A DNA stretch of 64,000 nucleotides. It comes from Sphingomonas sp. (lineage in GTDB: Bacteria > Pseudomonadota > Alphaproteobacteria > Sphingomonadales > Sphingomonadaceae). Where the stretch lies: positions 1 through 64,000 of the forward strand of contig NZ_JAHBZJ010000005.1 in the NCBI RefSeq assembly GCF_019635455.1. The letters run 5' to 3'. Below the pieces are notes generated by a model. The model did not search any database and was not told the DNA's origin. It saw nothing but the letters and a program-made list of their open reading frames with translations. The translations under genes and the position numbers were made by a program. This document shows positions 51,807 to 61,719 of the stretch, piece after piece. How positions within the stretch are numbered: position 1 is the stretch's first letter; each line of letters begins with the position of its first letter.

Positions 51807-53375
51807 TCAGGCGGCGGGACGGCGGCGCAGCAGCGCCCGCAGGTCGCCGATCCGTACCGCCCCCGTGCCGAGGCACGCGACCGCGTACACGACACAGCCC
51901 GCGCCGACCAGCGCCAGCATCGCCAGCGTGCGTACGGTCCAGCTGCCGGTAGTATAGGGCGCGAAACGATCGTTGAGAAAGAACATCACCGCGCCCATCG
52001 CCAGCGCGGCACCGACCAGCCGCCAGGCGCGGCGCGACAGTTGTGCGTCGGGATGGAAATGCCCGCGCCGTCGCAGCGCGCGATAGAGCAACCCGACATT
52101 GACCCACGAGGCGATCGCGGTGGCGAGTGGCGGCCCCATATGCTGAAGCGGCACGATCAGCGCGAGATTGAGCAGCAGGTTGACCGCGATCGAGATGGTC
52201 GCGAAGCGCATCGGCGTCTTCGTATCCGACCGGGCGTAGAAGCCGGGGGTCAGCACCTTCACCAGGATATAGGCGGGCAATCCCACCGAAAAGGCGGCGA
52301 GCGCCTGCGCGGTGTGGATCGTGTCGCTGCGGGTGAAGGCGCCGTGCTGGAACAGCGCGGCGATGATCGGTCCGCCACAGATCACCAGCGCGGCGGTGGC
52401 GGGCAGGGTGAGGAACAGCGCCAGTTCGGCGCCGCGATTCTGTGTCGCCATCGCCTCATCGTCCTTGCCCGCGCCAAGTTGGCGCGCGATCGTCGGCAGC
52501 AATACGGTGCCAAGGCCGATGCCGATCAGGCCGAGCGGCAGCTGGTTCAGCCGGTCGGCATAATAGATGTAGGACACCGACCCTTCGGCCAGCAGGCTGG
52601 CGGCGAGCGCGGTCGAGATGACGAGATTGATCTGCACCGCGCCGGCCCCCGCCGCCGCGGGCGCGATGAGCGACATCAGCTTGCGCACGTCGGGGCTGAG
52701 GCGCGGCATCTGAATGCGCAGCCGCACGCCCGCCGAACGACAGGCGAGGATCAGCCAGACCAGCTGGGCGGCGCCCGCAACCGTGACCGCGATCGCCTGG
52801 TTACGCGCGGTGACGAGTACATCGCTGTGATGGAAACCCAGCAGGGCGATGATGAGCGTCAGGTTGAGCAGGATCGGCGCGGCGGCGTTGACCCAGAAGC
52901 GGTGAAGCGAATTGAGGATGCCGCCGAGCAGCGAGACGAGGCTGATCAGCAGCAGATAGGGAAAGGTGATGCGCGAGAGTTCGACCGCAAAGGCGAACTG
53001 ATCGGGCGTCACATCGTTGAACCCGCCGGATAGCGCCCATACCACCGGCCAGGCGGCGATCTCCATGATCGCGGTGAAGCCGATCAACACGGGCAGCAGG
53101 ACCGACAGTGATTCGTCGGCAAAGGCGAGGGCGGCGCGCGTGTCGCCGTCCGCCTCGCCCACCTTCTTGCTGAACATCGGCACGAAGGCGGCGCTGAACG
53201 CCCCTTCCGCGAACAGGGCGCGGAACAGGTTGGGGAGGCGGAACGCGATCAGAAAGGCGTCGGAGGCGAAGCTCGCCCCGACGAAGCGGGCGAACAGCGA
53301 ATCGCGAACCAGTCCGAGCACCCGGCTGGCGAGCGTCAGCCCGCCGATCGACCCCAGCGCCCGGACGAGATTCAT
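51807..53375 (-). CDS. murJ: lipid II flippase MurJ
   Basis: The 522-residue membrane protein has 13-14 hydrophobic segments and moves lipid II to the periplasmic face for peptidoglycan synthesis. Landmarks are ALGSIGGLTLASRVLGLVRDSLFARFVG at the N-terminus, FRLPNLFRALFAEGAFSAAFVP and an internal repeat of MVF-fold helices. It lies between secB and trpS on the minus strand. Confidence 0.95.
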   Translation of the reverse strand: MNLVRALGSIGGLTLASRVLGLVRDSLFARFVGASFASDAFLIAFRLPNLFRALFAEGAFSAAFVPMFSKKVGEADGDTRAALAFADESLSVLLPVLIGFTAIMEIAAWPVVWALSGGFNDVTPDQFAFAVELSRITFPYLLLISLVSLLGGILNSLHRFWVNAAAPILLNLTLIIALLGFHHSDVLVTARNQAIAVTVAGAAQLVWLILACRSAGVRLRIQMPRLSPDVRKLMSLIAPAAAGAGAVQINLVISTALAASLLAEGSVSYIYYADRLNQLPLGLIGIGLGTVLLPTIARQLGAGKDDEAMATQNRGAELALFLTLPATAALVICGGPIIAALFQHGAFTRSDTIHTAQALAAFSVGLPAYILVKVLTPGFYARSDTKTPMRFATISIAVNLLLNLALIVPLQHMGPPLATAIASWVNVGLLYRALRRRGHFHPDAQLSRRAWRLVGAALAMGAVMFFLNDRFAPYTTGSWTVRTLAMLALVGAGCVVYAVACLGTGAVRIGDLRALLRRRPAA

Positions 53376-53400
53376 GGCGGCCCGCCCCCTGTACGCCGCG

Positions 53401-53910
53401 TCAGGCCTGGCCGGCTTCCCCGGCCTCGCCCTGCGCGCGATGCTGTTCGAGCTGCTGGTAATAGAGGCCGTTGAAATCGATCGGTTCGAGCATCAGCGGC
53501 GGGAACCCGCCGTCGCGCACGGCATCGGCCAGCACGCGGCGCGCGAACGGGAAGAGCAGGCGCGGCGCTTCGCCGAGCAGGAAGGGCTGCAACGCCTCGT
53601 CCGGCACGTTGCGCACGCCGAACAGCCCGGCATAGGACAGGTCGATCACGAACGCGACCTGATCGTCGATCTGTGCGCGCACGTCGATTTTCAGCGTCAC
53701 TTCATGCACGCCCTCGCCGACTTCGGCGGCGCCGATGTTGAACTGAACGTCGAACGCGGGCTGCGCCTGTGCCTGATAGATGGCGGGCGAGTTGGGATTC
53801 TCGAACGAAAAATCCTTCACATATTGCGAGATGACACCGACCGAAGGCGCGGTGTCGGCGCCGTTCGCCAGCGGCTCGCCATTGGGCGCTGCGTTTTCCG
53901 GCTGATCCAT
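53401..53910 (-). CDS. secB: protein-export chaperone SecB
   Basis: The 169-residue chaperone keeps Sec substrates unfolded. The family core ISQYVKDFSFENPNSP, VTLKIDVRAQIDDQVAFVIDLSYAGLF and the PFARRVLADAVRDGGFPPLMLEPIDF ending is complete. It is divergent from the Tim44-like gene with a 177-base gap. Confidence 0.96.
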   Translation of the reverse strand: MDQPENAAPNGEPLANGADTAPSVGVISQYVKDFSFENPNSPAIYQAQAQPAFDVQFNIGAAEVGEGVHEVTLKIDVRAQIDDQVAFVIDLSYAGLFGVRNVPDEALQPFLLGEAPRLLFPFARRVLADAVRDGGFPPLMLEPIDFNGLYYQQLEQHRAQGEAGEAGQA

Positions 53911-54087
53911 TTTCGGGTAAATCCTTTGCGTCTGGGATATAGTCGCGGCGATCCGCGTTCGAGTGATCGTCGCGCCTAGCAGGGGCGTTGACCGGTTTCA
54001 ACGGTGGCGCGAACGCGGTGTCGGTGGTGGCGTTCATCGTACATTTGAATCAGGCGCGTATCCTGCCTATGTGGAAATGGAAACGAG

Positions 54088-54741
54088 GTGTCGCACGTGT
54101 TCTTTGTCGTTCTCTTCGCCGCCATCGCCGCATTTCTGGCGCTGAGGCTTTATTCGGTGCTCGGCAAGCGGACGGGCCATGAACAGCCGTTGCCGCGCCC
54201 GGCGGAGGAGCGCGTCGGCGCGCCGCCGATGCCGCGCACGATCGACATCCCTGCCGAAGCGCGCGAAACCGGCCCGCGCACCGTAGAGAGCGGTGCCGAA
54301 AGCGGGCTGCGCGCACTGGTGGCGGCGGATTCGTCTTTCGACGTCAACCAGTTCGTGGAGGGCGCGAAGTCGGCCTATCGCATGATCCTGGAGGCGTTCT
54401 GGAAGGGCGACCGTGAGACGCTGGGCTGGCTGGTCGAGGATGAGGTGCGCGACAGTTTCATTGCCGCCATCGACGCGCGCGAGGCGGCGGGCGAAACGCT
54501 CGACAATCGTCTGATCTCGATCGAGCAGGCGGCGGTGTCCGATATCGCGGTCGAAGGTCGGATCGCGCGGATCACAATGCGGTTCGACGCCGATATCGCG
54601 GCAGTCACGCGCGACCGGGACGGCAATGTGATCGCCGGGTCGCTGACCGACGCGATCGAGACGCACGATGTCTGGGTGTTCAGCCGCGACCTGCGCAGCA
54701 ACGACCCGAACTGGAAACTGAGCGACACCGACGAAGCCTGA
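54088..54741 (+). CDS. Tim44/TimA domain membrane-anchored protein
   Basis: The 217-residue protein has one N-terminal membrane helix (VVLFAAIAAFLALRLYSVLG) and a Tim44-like domain (FDVNQFVEGAKSAYRMILEAFWKGDRETLGWLVEDEV). Members in alphaproteobacteria are thought to act in inner-membrane protein translocation. The GTG at 54088 or the GTG at 54097 may be the start; the latter fits the GAGG better. It lies next to secB (divergent) and upstream of mltA. Confidence 0.88.
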   Translation: MSHVFFVVLFAAIAAFLALRLYSVLGKRTGHEQPLPRPAEERVGAPPMPRTIDIPAEARETGPRTVESGAESGLRALVAADSSFDVNQFVEGAKSAYRMILEAFWKGDRETLGWLVEDEVRDSFIAAIDAREAAGETLDNRLISIEQAAVSDIAVEGRIARITMRFDADIAAVTRDRDGNVIAGSLTDAIETHDVWVFSRDLRSNDPNWKLSDTDEA

Positions 54742-54773
54742 ACCGGCCGCGGTCACGATAAGAGGGAGGCTCT

Positions 54774-56021
54774 ATGCGCGCCTGGGGGGTCGCGGCGCTG
54801 GCCGTGCTGTTGAGTGCATGCGCGTCCGGCGTGGTGCCGCCCGGTCGCCCACAACCGGTCGGGCGAGCGCCGATCCCGGGCAATGTCCCGGTACGCCAGC
54901 CTGTCGCCGCCACGCCGATCGCCCCGATCCCGGCGCCCGCCGCGCCGGCGACCGCGCTCACGGCCTCCGCCGCCGGGCTACTGGCGGGGCCGCCGGTCGA
55001 TCGCCTGCCCATCACCATGGCAGCGGCGGCGCGCGGGCTGGATGCGTTCAAGCTGAGCTGTCCGGTGCTGACCCGGCGCGCCGATGCCAGCGGGCTGACC
55101 CGCCCGCAAGACTGGCGCGCGGCGTGCGATGCGGCATCGGGGGTGCAGGAGCGCGAGGCCACGTCGTTCTTTGCCCGTTATTTCGAGGCGGTACAGGTGG
55201 CCGATGGAAAGGCCTTTGCGACCGGCTATTTCGAACCGGAAATCGCCGGATCGCGCACCCGGCGTCCCGGCTATGACGTGCCGATCTATGGCCGGCCCGG
55301 CGATCTGATCGACGTCGATCTGGGCGCCTTTTCGGACGGCCTGGCCGGCAAGTCGATTCGCGGGCGGGTGGAGGGCGCGAAATTCGTCCCCTATTACGAC
55401 CGCACCGCCATCGAACAGGGCGCGCTGGCCGGGCGCGGACTGGAAATCGCCTGGGCGGCGGATCCGGTCGAGCTGTTCTTCCTCCAGATCCAGGGATCGG
55501 GGCGGCTGCGCTTGCCAGACGGATCGGTGATGCGGATCGGCTATGCGAGCCAGAACGGGCGCGATTATACCGGAATCGGCAAGCTGATGCTCGACCGGGG
55601 GCTGCTTCAGCGCGGGCAGGCGTCGATGCAGGGGATCATGGCGTGGTTGCGTGCGAATCCCGAACAGGGTCGCGCGATCATGCGCGAGAACAAGAGCTAC
55701 GTCTTCTTCCGCGAACTGACCGGCGCGGGGCCGCTGGGTGCGCTGGGCGTGCCGGTGACCGGACAGGGGAGCGTTGCGGCCGACCCGAAATTCGTACCGA
55801 TGGGCGCGCCGGTATTTCTGTCGATGGATCGGCAGGATGCGACCGGCCTGTGGGTGGCGCAGGATACCGGCGGCGCGATCAAGGGGACCAACCGCTTCGA
55901 CACCTTTTGGGGCGCGGGCGCGGATGCGCGCGCGATCGCCGGCGGCATGGCCGCGCGCGGAACCGCGTGGCTGTTGCTGCCGCGCGGCACTCTGGCGCGG
56001 CTGGGCGTCGCGGGCAATTGA
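54774..56021 (+). CDS. mltA: membrane-bound lytic murein transglycosylase A
   Basis: The 415-residue lipoprotein (lipobox LLSACAS) cleaves peptidoglycan with formation of 1,6-anhydro sugars. MltA blocks are ATGYFEPEIAGSRTRRPGYDVPIY, FLQIQGSGRLRLPDGS and the C-terminal 3D domain with WVAQDTGGAIKGTNRFDTFWG. GAGGGAGG precedes the ATG. The Smr gene follows 40 bases later. Confidence 0.95.
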   Translation: MRAWGVAALAVLLSACASGVVPPGRPQPVGRAPIPGNVPVRQPVAATPIAPIPAPAAPATALTASAAGLLAGPPVDRLPITMAAAARGLDAFKLSCPVLTRRADASGLTRPQDWRAACDAASGVQEREATSFFARYFEAVQVADGKAFATGYFEPEIAGSRTRRPGYDVPIYGRPGDLIDVDLGAFSDGLAGKSIRGRVEGAKFVPYYDRTAIEQGALAGRGLEIAWAADPVELFFLQIQGSGRLRLPDGSVMRIGYASQNGRDYTGIGKLMLDRGLLQRGQASMQGIMAWLRANPEQGRAIMRENKSYVFFRELTGAGPLGALGVPVTGQGSVAADPKFVPMGAPVFLSMDRQDATGLWVAQDTGGAIKGTNRFDTFWGAGADARAIAGGMAARGTAWLLLPRGTLARLGVAGN

Positions 56022-56061
56022 TGCGGGCCTGCGGTCGCGTCGCGCGCCGGACGGCCGCGCG

Positions 56062-56619
56062 GTGACGCCCGAAGAACGCGCGCTGTGGGCGCGGGTGACC
56101 TCGACGGTCAAGCCGATCGCGCGAAACCGGGCCGATGCGCCTGCGCCGCTCGCGCCTCCCGTTCGCGTTCATGCGCCGGGCGTCGCGCCGCCCGTCAAGC
56201 TGGCAAAGGCGAGCCCACCGCCGCCGCGCGTGCCACCGGCCGCGCGTCCGGTGCAGGACACGCTCGATGGCGGATGGGACCGGCGCCTGGGCCGCGGCAT
56301 GATCGGACCGGATGCCAGCCTGGACCTGCACGGTCACACGCTGGAGAGCGCGCATGCGATGCTGGAGGCGGGGCTGGCGCGAGCGATCGCGCGGGGCGAC
56401 CGGCTGTTGCTGCTGATCACCGGCAAGCCGCCGCGTCCGGATGCGCGCGGCCCCTATGCCCGTGGCGCGATCCGTGCCGCGGTGCCGGGATGGATCGCGG
56501 CGTCGCCGCATGGCGACCGTATCGCGGCGGTCCGCAACGCGCATCCGCGCCATGGCGGGCAGGGTGCGCTCTACATCGTCCTGCGCCGGGATCGGCAGGT
56601 ATCGCGACTTAAATCTTAA
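56062..56619 (+). CDS. Smr-domain protein
   Basis: The protein of about 185 residues has a proline-rich N-terminal part (PPPPRVPPAARPV) and a C-terminal Smr (small MutS-related) domain. The LDLHG signature (SLDLHGHTLESAHAML) and the LLLITGKPPRP and GGQGALYIVLRR strands are visible. Smr domains nick or bind structured nucleic acids. The start is uncertain: GTG 56062 has no good ribosome site, and CTG 56029 is possible. It follows mltA closely and precedes a GGDEF/EAL gene. Confidence 0.85.
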   Translation: MTPEERALWARVTSTVKPIARNRADAPAPLAPPVRVHAPGVAPPVKLAKASPPPPRVPPAARPVQDTLDGGWDRRLGRGMIGPDASLDLHGHTLESAHAMLEAGLARAIARGDRLLLLITGKPPRPDARGPYARGAIRAAVPGWIAASPHGDRIAAVRNAHPRHGGQGALYIVLRRDRQVSRLKS

Positions 56620-56686
56620 CCAATGACCCCTAGCATTGCCGGTTGTCGCCAGTGGGGGCGGGCAAACGGAGGGTCGCGACGTCGCG

Positions 56687-58366
56687 ATGAACGGATTTTC
56701 GCTCAAGAGCCGTGCGATCGCGTTCGCGATCTGCGCCGGGGCGTTCGTGTTCATCCTGGCGCTCGCTGCGACGTCGCGCGGGCATTATGACGTCGCGAGC
56801 GCCGCTCGCGCACTGATCGCCGCGATCATCTGCGCCGCGATGTGCTGGGCCTATGCCGAACGCTCGATCGCAGTGACGGCGGAAGCGATCGATGCGGCGA
56901 TCGATCGGCTTGCCCGCGCCGCAGGGGGCGATCTGGAGAGCGAAATTCCGCCCCAGGTCGCGGAATGCGTGCCGCCGCTGGCCGAGGCGATGAACGGGTT
57001 GTTCCAGCAGCTTCACGCCAATCTTGAGAGTGTTCAGCGGCTGGCGCTGTTCGATCCGGTGACCTCGCTCCCGAACCGGGTGCATTTCCGCCGCAGTTGC
57101 GAGCGGATGCTGGCCGATATGCCCGCCGACACGATGGCGGCGCTGTTCTTCATCGATCTCGACCGCTTCAAGGCGGTCAACGACACGCTGGGCCATGCGG
57201 TCGGCGATCAGCTGCTCGCGATGGTCGCCAACCGTCTGCGCGCGGTGGGCGATCGGTTTTCGGTCGAGGATGCGCAGGGACCGTTGATCGGCCGCTTGTC
57301 CGGTGACGAGTTCACGATGTTCTTCCCAACCCTCGCCCAGATCGGCGACGCGGACCGGGTGGGACGCGCGATCCTGTTCGCGCTTTCCGAAACCTTTGAC
57401 CTGGCCGATCAGGAGGTATCGATCGGCGCATCGGTGGGGATCGCGATCCGGCCGGTCCACGGCACCACGCTGACCGATCTCATGCGCGCCGCCGACGCGG
57501 CGATGTACCACGCCAAGGCGCAGGGGCGCGGCCGGGCCGAGCATTTCACCGAACGGCTGGCCGCCGAGATCGCCGAACGGGCGCAGCTGGAAAGCGACCT
57601 GCGCGGGGCGGTGGAGCGTCAGCAGTTCGAGCTGGTGTATCAGCCGCAGGTCGGCGTCGCCGGCGGCGGGATCGTCGCCGCCGAAGCGTTGCTGCGCTGG
57701 CGCCATCCGGAGCGCGGCCTTTGCCTGCCGGCGACGTTCATCGACAGGGCCGAGGAGACCGGCCTGATCGTCGAGATCGGCGAGTGGGTGATCGAGAATG
57801 TCGCCGCGACCATCGCCCGCTGGGGCGAGATGGGGATCGAGCAGCGGATGGCGGTGAATATCAGCCCGCGCCAGCTCGACCATGCCGCCTTCTTCCACCG
57901 GCTTCGCGCCGCGATGCAGGCGGCCGGTGCGCCCGCGCATCTGCTGGAGATCGAGATCACCGAAACGCTGGCGATGCATTGTTCGAGTGACGTGATCGAG
58001 GCGATCGCCGCGCTGCGCGCCGACGGGGCGACGATCGCGGTCGATGATTTCGGAACCGGCTATTCCAATCTCGCGCGGTTGCGTGACCTGCCGCTCGACC
58101 GGGTGAAGCTGGACCGCAGCCTGGTCGAGCATGTCGCCACCAGCGCCGAGGCGCGGACGATCGTCCAGGCGGTGATCGGCCTGATCCACGGGCTGGGCTG
58201 CGAAGTCGTGGCGGAGGGGATCGAGACGGCCGCGCAGTTGGAAGTGCTGCGCGTGATCGGATGCGACATCCTCCAGGGATTCTACATCGCCGAGCCGATG
58301 GCAGAGGCGGAATTCCTGGAATGGGCGCGGCAATTGCCCGCCTACCCGACCCGCGCCGCCGGCTGA
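56687..58366 (+). CDS. GGDEF and EAL domain cyclic di-GMP enzyme
   Basis: The 559-residue protein begins with two membrane segments (AIAFAICAGAFVFILALAA and AARALIAAIICAAMCWAY) and a helical linker. A GGDEF domain with the active-site variant SGDEF (RLSGDEFTMFF) follows, then an EAL phosphodiesterase domain (AAEALLRWRHPERG, DDFGTGYSNLARLRDLPLDRVKLD). The EAL motifs are intact, and SGDEF variants can also be active, so it may make or break cyclic di-GMP. The stop directly abuts convergent dapE. Confidence 0.93.
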   Translation: MNGFSLKSRAIAFAICAGAFVFILALAATSRGHYDVASAARALIAAIICAAMCWAYAERSIAVTAEAIDAAIDRLARAAGGDLESEIPPQVAECVPPLAEAMNGLFQQLHANLESVQRLALFDPVTSLPNRVHFRRSCERMLADMPADTMAALFFIDLDRFKAVNDTLGHAVGDQLLAMVANRLRAVGDRFSVEDAQGPLIGRLSGDEFTMFFPTLAQIGDADRVGRAILFALSETFDLADQEVSIGASVGIAIRPVHGTTLTDLMRAADAAMYHAKAQGRGRAEHFTERLAAEIAERAQLESDLRGAVERQQFELVYQPQVGVAGGGIVAAEALLRWRHPERGLCLPATFIDRAEETGLIVEIGEWVIENVAATIARWGEMGIEQRMAVNISPRQLDHAAFFHRLRAAMQAAGAPAHLLEIEITETLAMHCSSDVIEAIAALRADGATIAVDDFGTGYSNLARLRDLPLDRVKLDRSLVEHVATSAEARTIVQAVIGLIHGLGCEVVAEGIETAAQLEVLRVIGCDILQGFYIAEPMAEAEFLEWARQLPAYPTRAAG

Positions 58367-59488
58367 TCAGGCGAAGACGCGCCGCAGAATCTCTGCATAG
58401 ATCGAGGTCAACCCATGCAGGTCGTCGATCGCCACCGCCTCGTCCAGCTTGTGCATCGTTGCGTTGAGCAGGCCGAATTCCACCACCGGGCATAGCCGCG
58501 ACAGGAAGCGCGCGTCGGACGTTCCGCCACTGGTCGACAGATCGGCGGTCACCCCGGTTTCCGCGCGGATCGCGCCGCGCACGATTTCCGAAAGCGGGCC
58601 GGGTTCGGTCAGGAACGCCTCGCCATAGACGCGGCCATGGACACGTGCCGCCGGCGCGTGGCTGTGGACGATCGCCTCGATCCGTTCGACCAGATCCGCA
58701 CCGCGATGCAGGTCGTTGAACCGGATGCTGATCCGTGCGGCGGCGTGTCCGGGAATGACGTTGGTGGCGCGGTTGCCCACCGCCAGATCGATGATCTCGA
58801 TATTCGATGGCTGGAACCAGTCGGTTCCCCGGTCCAGCACGATCGCGTCGATCTCCGCCAGCGCGCGGACGAGCCGCGGGACCGGATTGTCGGCGAGATG
58901 GGGGTAGGCGACATGCCCCTGGCGTCCGGGAAGGTCGATGTCGATGACGGTCGATCCGCGCCGCCCGATCTTGATCGTGTCGCCCAGCCGGCTGGTGCTG
59001 GTCGGCTCGCCGACCAGGCACATATCGGGGCAGATGCTCGCCGTCGCCATCCGCTCCATGATCGCAAGCGTCCCGAACGTCGCCGGCCCTTCCTCATCGC
59101 CGGTGATCAGCAGGCTGAGCGTGCCGGTTGCGGGAAGGCGCGCAGTCGCGGCGGTAAAGGCGGCGATCGCGCCCTTCATGTCCACCGCGCCGCGCCCATA
59201 AAGCAGGTCGCCGCGAATTTCGGGGACGAATGCGTCGCTCCCCCAGCCATCGCCGGGCGGCACGACGTCGAGATGGCCGGCAAAGGCGAAATGGGGTCCC
59301 GGCCCCGCCCGGCGCACCGCCAGAAGATTCTCGACCGGCCCGTCGGGCGCGTCGCCGGCGACGAACCGGTCGATGGCGAAACCCAGCGGGCGCAGCGCAT
59401 CGGCCAGCACGTCGAACACAGCGCCGCGCGCCGGCGTCACGCTGGGCGCGGCGATCAGGGACTTGGTGAGTTCGACGACGTCGGGCAA
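58367..59488 (-). CDS. dapE: succinyl-diaminopimelate desuccinylase
   Basis: The 373-residue M20 zinc hydrolase works in the lysine and diaminopimelate pathway. Metal ligands are His in FAGHLDVVPPGDGW, Asp in GRGAVDMKG, Glu-Glu in ITGDEEGPATFG, and the late His in LLNATMHKLDE; a catalytic Asp-Glu pair is included. TTG 59488 is taken because GGGAG lies seven bases upstream; earlier in-frame sequence crosses the cupin gene start. It lies 16 bases from the divergent cupin start. Confidence 0.92.
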   Translation of the reverse strand: MPDVVELTKSLIAAPSVTPARGAVFDVLADALRPLGFAIDRFVAGDAPDGPVENLLAVRRAGPGPHFAFAGHLDVVPPGDGWGSDAFVPEIRGDLLYGRGAVDMKGAIAAFTAATARLPATGTLSLLITGDEEGPATFGTLAIMERMATASICPDMCLVGEPTSTSRLGDTIKIGRRGSTVIDIDLPGRQGHVAYPHLADNPVPRLVRALAEIDAIVLDRGTDWFQPSNIEIIDLAVGNRATNVIPGHAAARISIRFNDLHRGADLVERIEAIVHSHAPAARVHGRVYGEAFLTEPGPLSEIVRGAIRAETGVTADLSTSGGTSDARFLSRLCPVVEFGLLNATMHKLDEAVAIDDLHGLTSIYAEILRRVFA

Positions 59489-59504
59489 GGAAGCGCTCCC
59501 ATGG

Positions 59505-59963
59505 ATGGAGGCTCCATTGCCCAAGCTCGCGCTCGATACAATCCCGCAGACCAACGCCACCGGCTATCCACCCGAATATGCGGCGGTGGTCGCGGGGCGC
59601 TGGTATCGCCGGCTCGCCCCGGCGGCGGGGCTGGAGGATTTCGGCGTGAGCCATGTGGTGCTGAAGCCCGGCGCCTGGTCCGCGCAACGCCATTGGCATA
59701 CAGGCGAGGACGAACTGGTGGTGATGATCGCGGGCGAGGCGGTGCTGGTGGACGACGGCGGCGAGACGGTGATGCGCGCCGGCGATATCGCCGCCTTTCC
59801 CAAGAATGACGGCAACGGCCATGTCCTCCAGAATCGCGGGGAGGCGGATTGCGTGTTCGTCGCGATCGGTCGATCCGCCGAAAGCGCCTGTTACTATCCG
59901 GACATCGACATGCACCTGGCGCCGGGCGCCGGGTATCGGCGCAAGGACGGGTCCGCATTCTGA
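59505..59963 (+). CDS. cupin-domain protein
   Basis: The 152-residue single cupin barrel has motif 1 RHWHTGEDELVVMIAGEAVL with His-His-Glu and motif 2 in GDIAAFPKNDGNGHVLQN with the late His. A metal site is therefore likely. It could be an oxygenase or a sugar-binding cupin; no function is assigned. ATG 59505 is used; ATG 59501 is out of frame. It is divergent from dapE and upstream of bioF. Confidence 0.85.
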   Translation: MEAPLPKLALDTIPQTNATGYPPEYAAVVAGRWYRRLAPAAGLEDFGVSHVVLKPGAWSAQRHWHTGEDELVVMIAGEAVLVDDGGETVMRAGDIAAFPKNDGNGHVLQNRGEADCVFVAIGRSAESACYYPDIDMHLAPGAGYRRKDGSAF

Positions 59964-60013
59964 TCGCGTCGCGCCATTGCCAATCCCTGTCCGGATCGCC
60001 TAGCGCCCCGGGC

Positions 60014-61123
60014 GTGATCGGAGACTTTCATCGTCGGGACCTGGCCGCATTGCGCGAGGCGGGTCGCTATCGCGCGCTGGCGCCGCGCACGGGGGTCGAT
60101 TTCGCCTCCAACGACTATCTGGGCCTGGCCGGCGACCCGGCATTGCGCGCGGCGGTGACCGATGCTGCCGCGCGCGGGGTGGCGGTGGGATCGGGCGGCT
60201 CGCGACTGCTGCGCGGCAACGACCCCGAGATCGAGGCGCTGGAGGTCGAGGCGGCGGCGCGTTTCGGGTGCGAGGCCGCGCTGTATCTGTCGAGCGGGTT
60301 CGCCGCCAACACCGCGTTGATCGCGACCCTGCCGCAGCCGGGCGACCTGATCGTCCATGACGCGCTGATCCATGCCAGCGTCCATGACGGATTGAGGCTG
60401 GCACGGGCCGATCACGTCGCCGCGGCGCATAATGATGCGCAGGCGTTCGAGGATGCGATTTCGGCGTGGCGCGCGCGGGGCGGCACGGGGACCGCGTGGA
60501 TCGCCGTGGAGAGCCTGTACTCGATGGATGGCGACCGCGCGCCGCTGGCGGAACTGGCCGCGATCGCGGACCGGCATGACGCGATGTTGCTGATCGACGA
60601 GGCGCATGCGACCGGCGTGTGGGGCGCGGGCGGACGCGGGCTTGCCGCCGGACTTGACGGGCGCGCGAATATTGTGACGCTGCGCACCTGCGGAAAGGCG
60701 CTGGGGTGCGAGGGCGCGCTGATCTGTGGCCCGCGGGTGATGGCGGATTTCCTGGTCAATCGCGCGCGACCCTTCATCTTCTCGACCGCGCCGTCCCCCC
60801 TGATGGCGGCGGCAGTACGCGCCGCGCTGTCGCTCGCGCTCGACGACCCGCAGCGGCGCGAGGCGCTGTTCCACCTGATCGCGCATGCCGAACGGGTGCT
60901 GGCGCCGCTTGGCGTGACCGTGACCGGATCGCAGATCCTGCCGCTGGTGATCGGCGAGGATCGGGCGACGATGGCGCGTGCGGAGGCGTTGCAGCACGCG
61001 GGATTCGACGTGCGCGGTATCCGTCCCCCCACCGTTCCGCCGGGGACGTCGCGATTGCGCATCTCGCTGACCCGCAACGTCGAAGCGGACGATATCGACC
61101 AGCTGGCACGGGCGCTGCGATGA
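60014..61123 (+). CDS. bioF: 8-amino-7-oxononanoate synthase
   Basis: The PLP enzyme of about 369 residues condenses pimeloyl-ACP/CoA with alanine in biotin synthesis. Motifs include the substrate loop [37 protein letters not shown] and the PLP lysine in [16 protein letters not shown] 60014 ([19 protein letters not shown]) matches the family start, but no good ribosome site is seen. It overlaps bioD by ATGA. Confidence 0.93.
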   Translation: MIGDFHRRDLAALREAGRYRALAPRTGVDFASNDYLGLAGDPALRAAVTDAAARGVAVGSGGSRLLRGNDPEIEALEVEAAARFGCEAALYLSSGFAANTALIATLPQPGDLIVHDALIHASVHDGLRLARADHVAAAHNDAQAFEDAISAWRARGGTGTAWIAVESLYSMDGDRAPLAELAAIADRHDAMLLIDEAHATGVWGAGGRGLAAGLDGRANIVTLRTCGKALGCEGALICGPRVMADFLVNRARPFIFSTAPSPLMAAAVRAALSLALDDPQRREALFHLIAHAERVLAPLGVTVTGSQILPLVIGEDRATMARAEALQHAGFDVRGIRPPTVPPGTSRLRISLTRNVEADDIDQLARALR

Positions 61124-61719
61124 TCGTCGTCACTGGCACCGATACCGGGGTGGGCAAGACCGTCGCTTCGGCGGCGCTCGCCCACGCGCTGAACGCGACC
61201 TATTGGAAGCCGGTGCAGGCCGGGCTGGACGAGGAAACCGACCGTCAGGTCGTCGCGCGGCTGGCCGGGGTGGCGACGCTTGCCGAGGCGTATCGCCTGA
61301 CCACCCCCTGTTCGCCGCATCTGGCTGCGGAGATCGACGGGGTCTCGATCGATCCCGCTCGCCTGACACCACCGCCGGGGCGGGTGGTGATCGAGGGTGC
61401 GGGCGGGGCGCTGGTCCCGCTGACCCGCGACCTGCTCTATGCCGATCTGTTCGCGCGCTGGGGCCTGCCGGTGGTCATCGTCGCGCGGACCGCGCTCGGG
61501 ACGATCAACCACAGCCTGTTGACGATCGAGGCGCTGCGCAGCCGCAGTGTGCCGATCGCCGGCGTGCTGTTTTCCGGGTCGGAGGTCGCCGACAGCCAGG
61601 CGACGATCTGTGCGATGGGGGGCGTCCGGTCGCTGGGCCGGCTGCCGCTGCTCGACCCGCTGACCGCGACTGCGGTGCGGGAAGCCGCGTCCGGCCTCGA
61701 TCTGGCGGGACTGGCATGA
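61120..61719 (+). CDS. bioD: dethiobiotin synthetase
   Basis: The 199-residue ATP-dependent carboxylase closes the ureido ring of dethiobiotin. It has the P-loop [35 protein letters not shown] and [22 protein letters not shown]. It overlaps both bioF and bioA by ATGA, so the three are translationally coupled. Confidence 0.96.
   Translation: MIVVTGTDTGVGKTVASAALAHALNATYWKPVQAGLDEETDRQVVARLAGVATLAEAYRLTTPCSPHLAAEIDGVSIDPARLTPPPGRVVIEGAGGALVPLTRDLLYADLFARWGLPVVIVARTALGTINHSLLTIEALRSRSVPIAGVLFSGSEVADSQATICAMGGVRSLGRLPLLDPLTATAVREAASGLDLAGLA

Noticed and set aside
56630..58333. Long minus-strand frame opposite the GGDEF/EAL gene
   Set aside because: Arg/His/Asp-rich shadow without family motifs, while the plus strand shows both catalytic domains.
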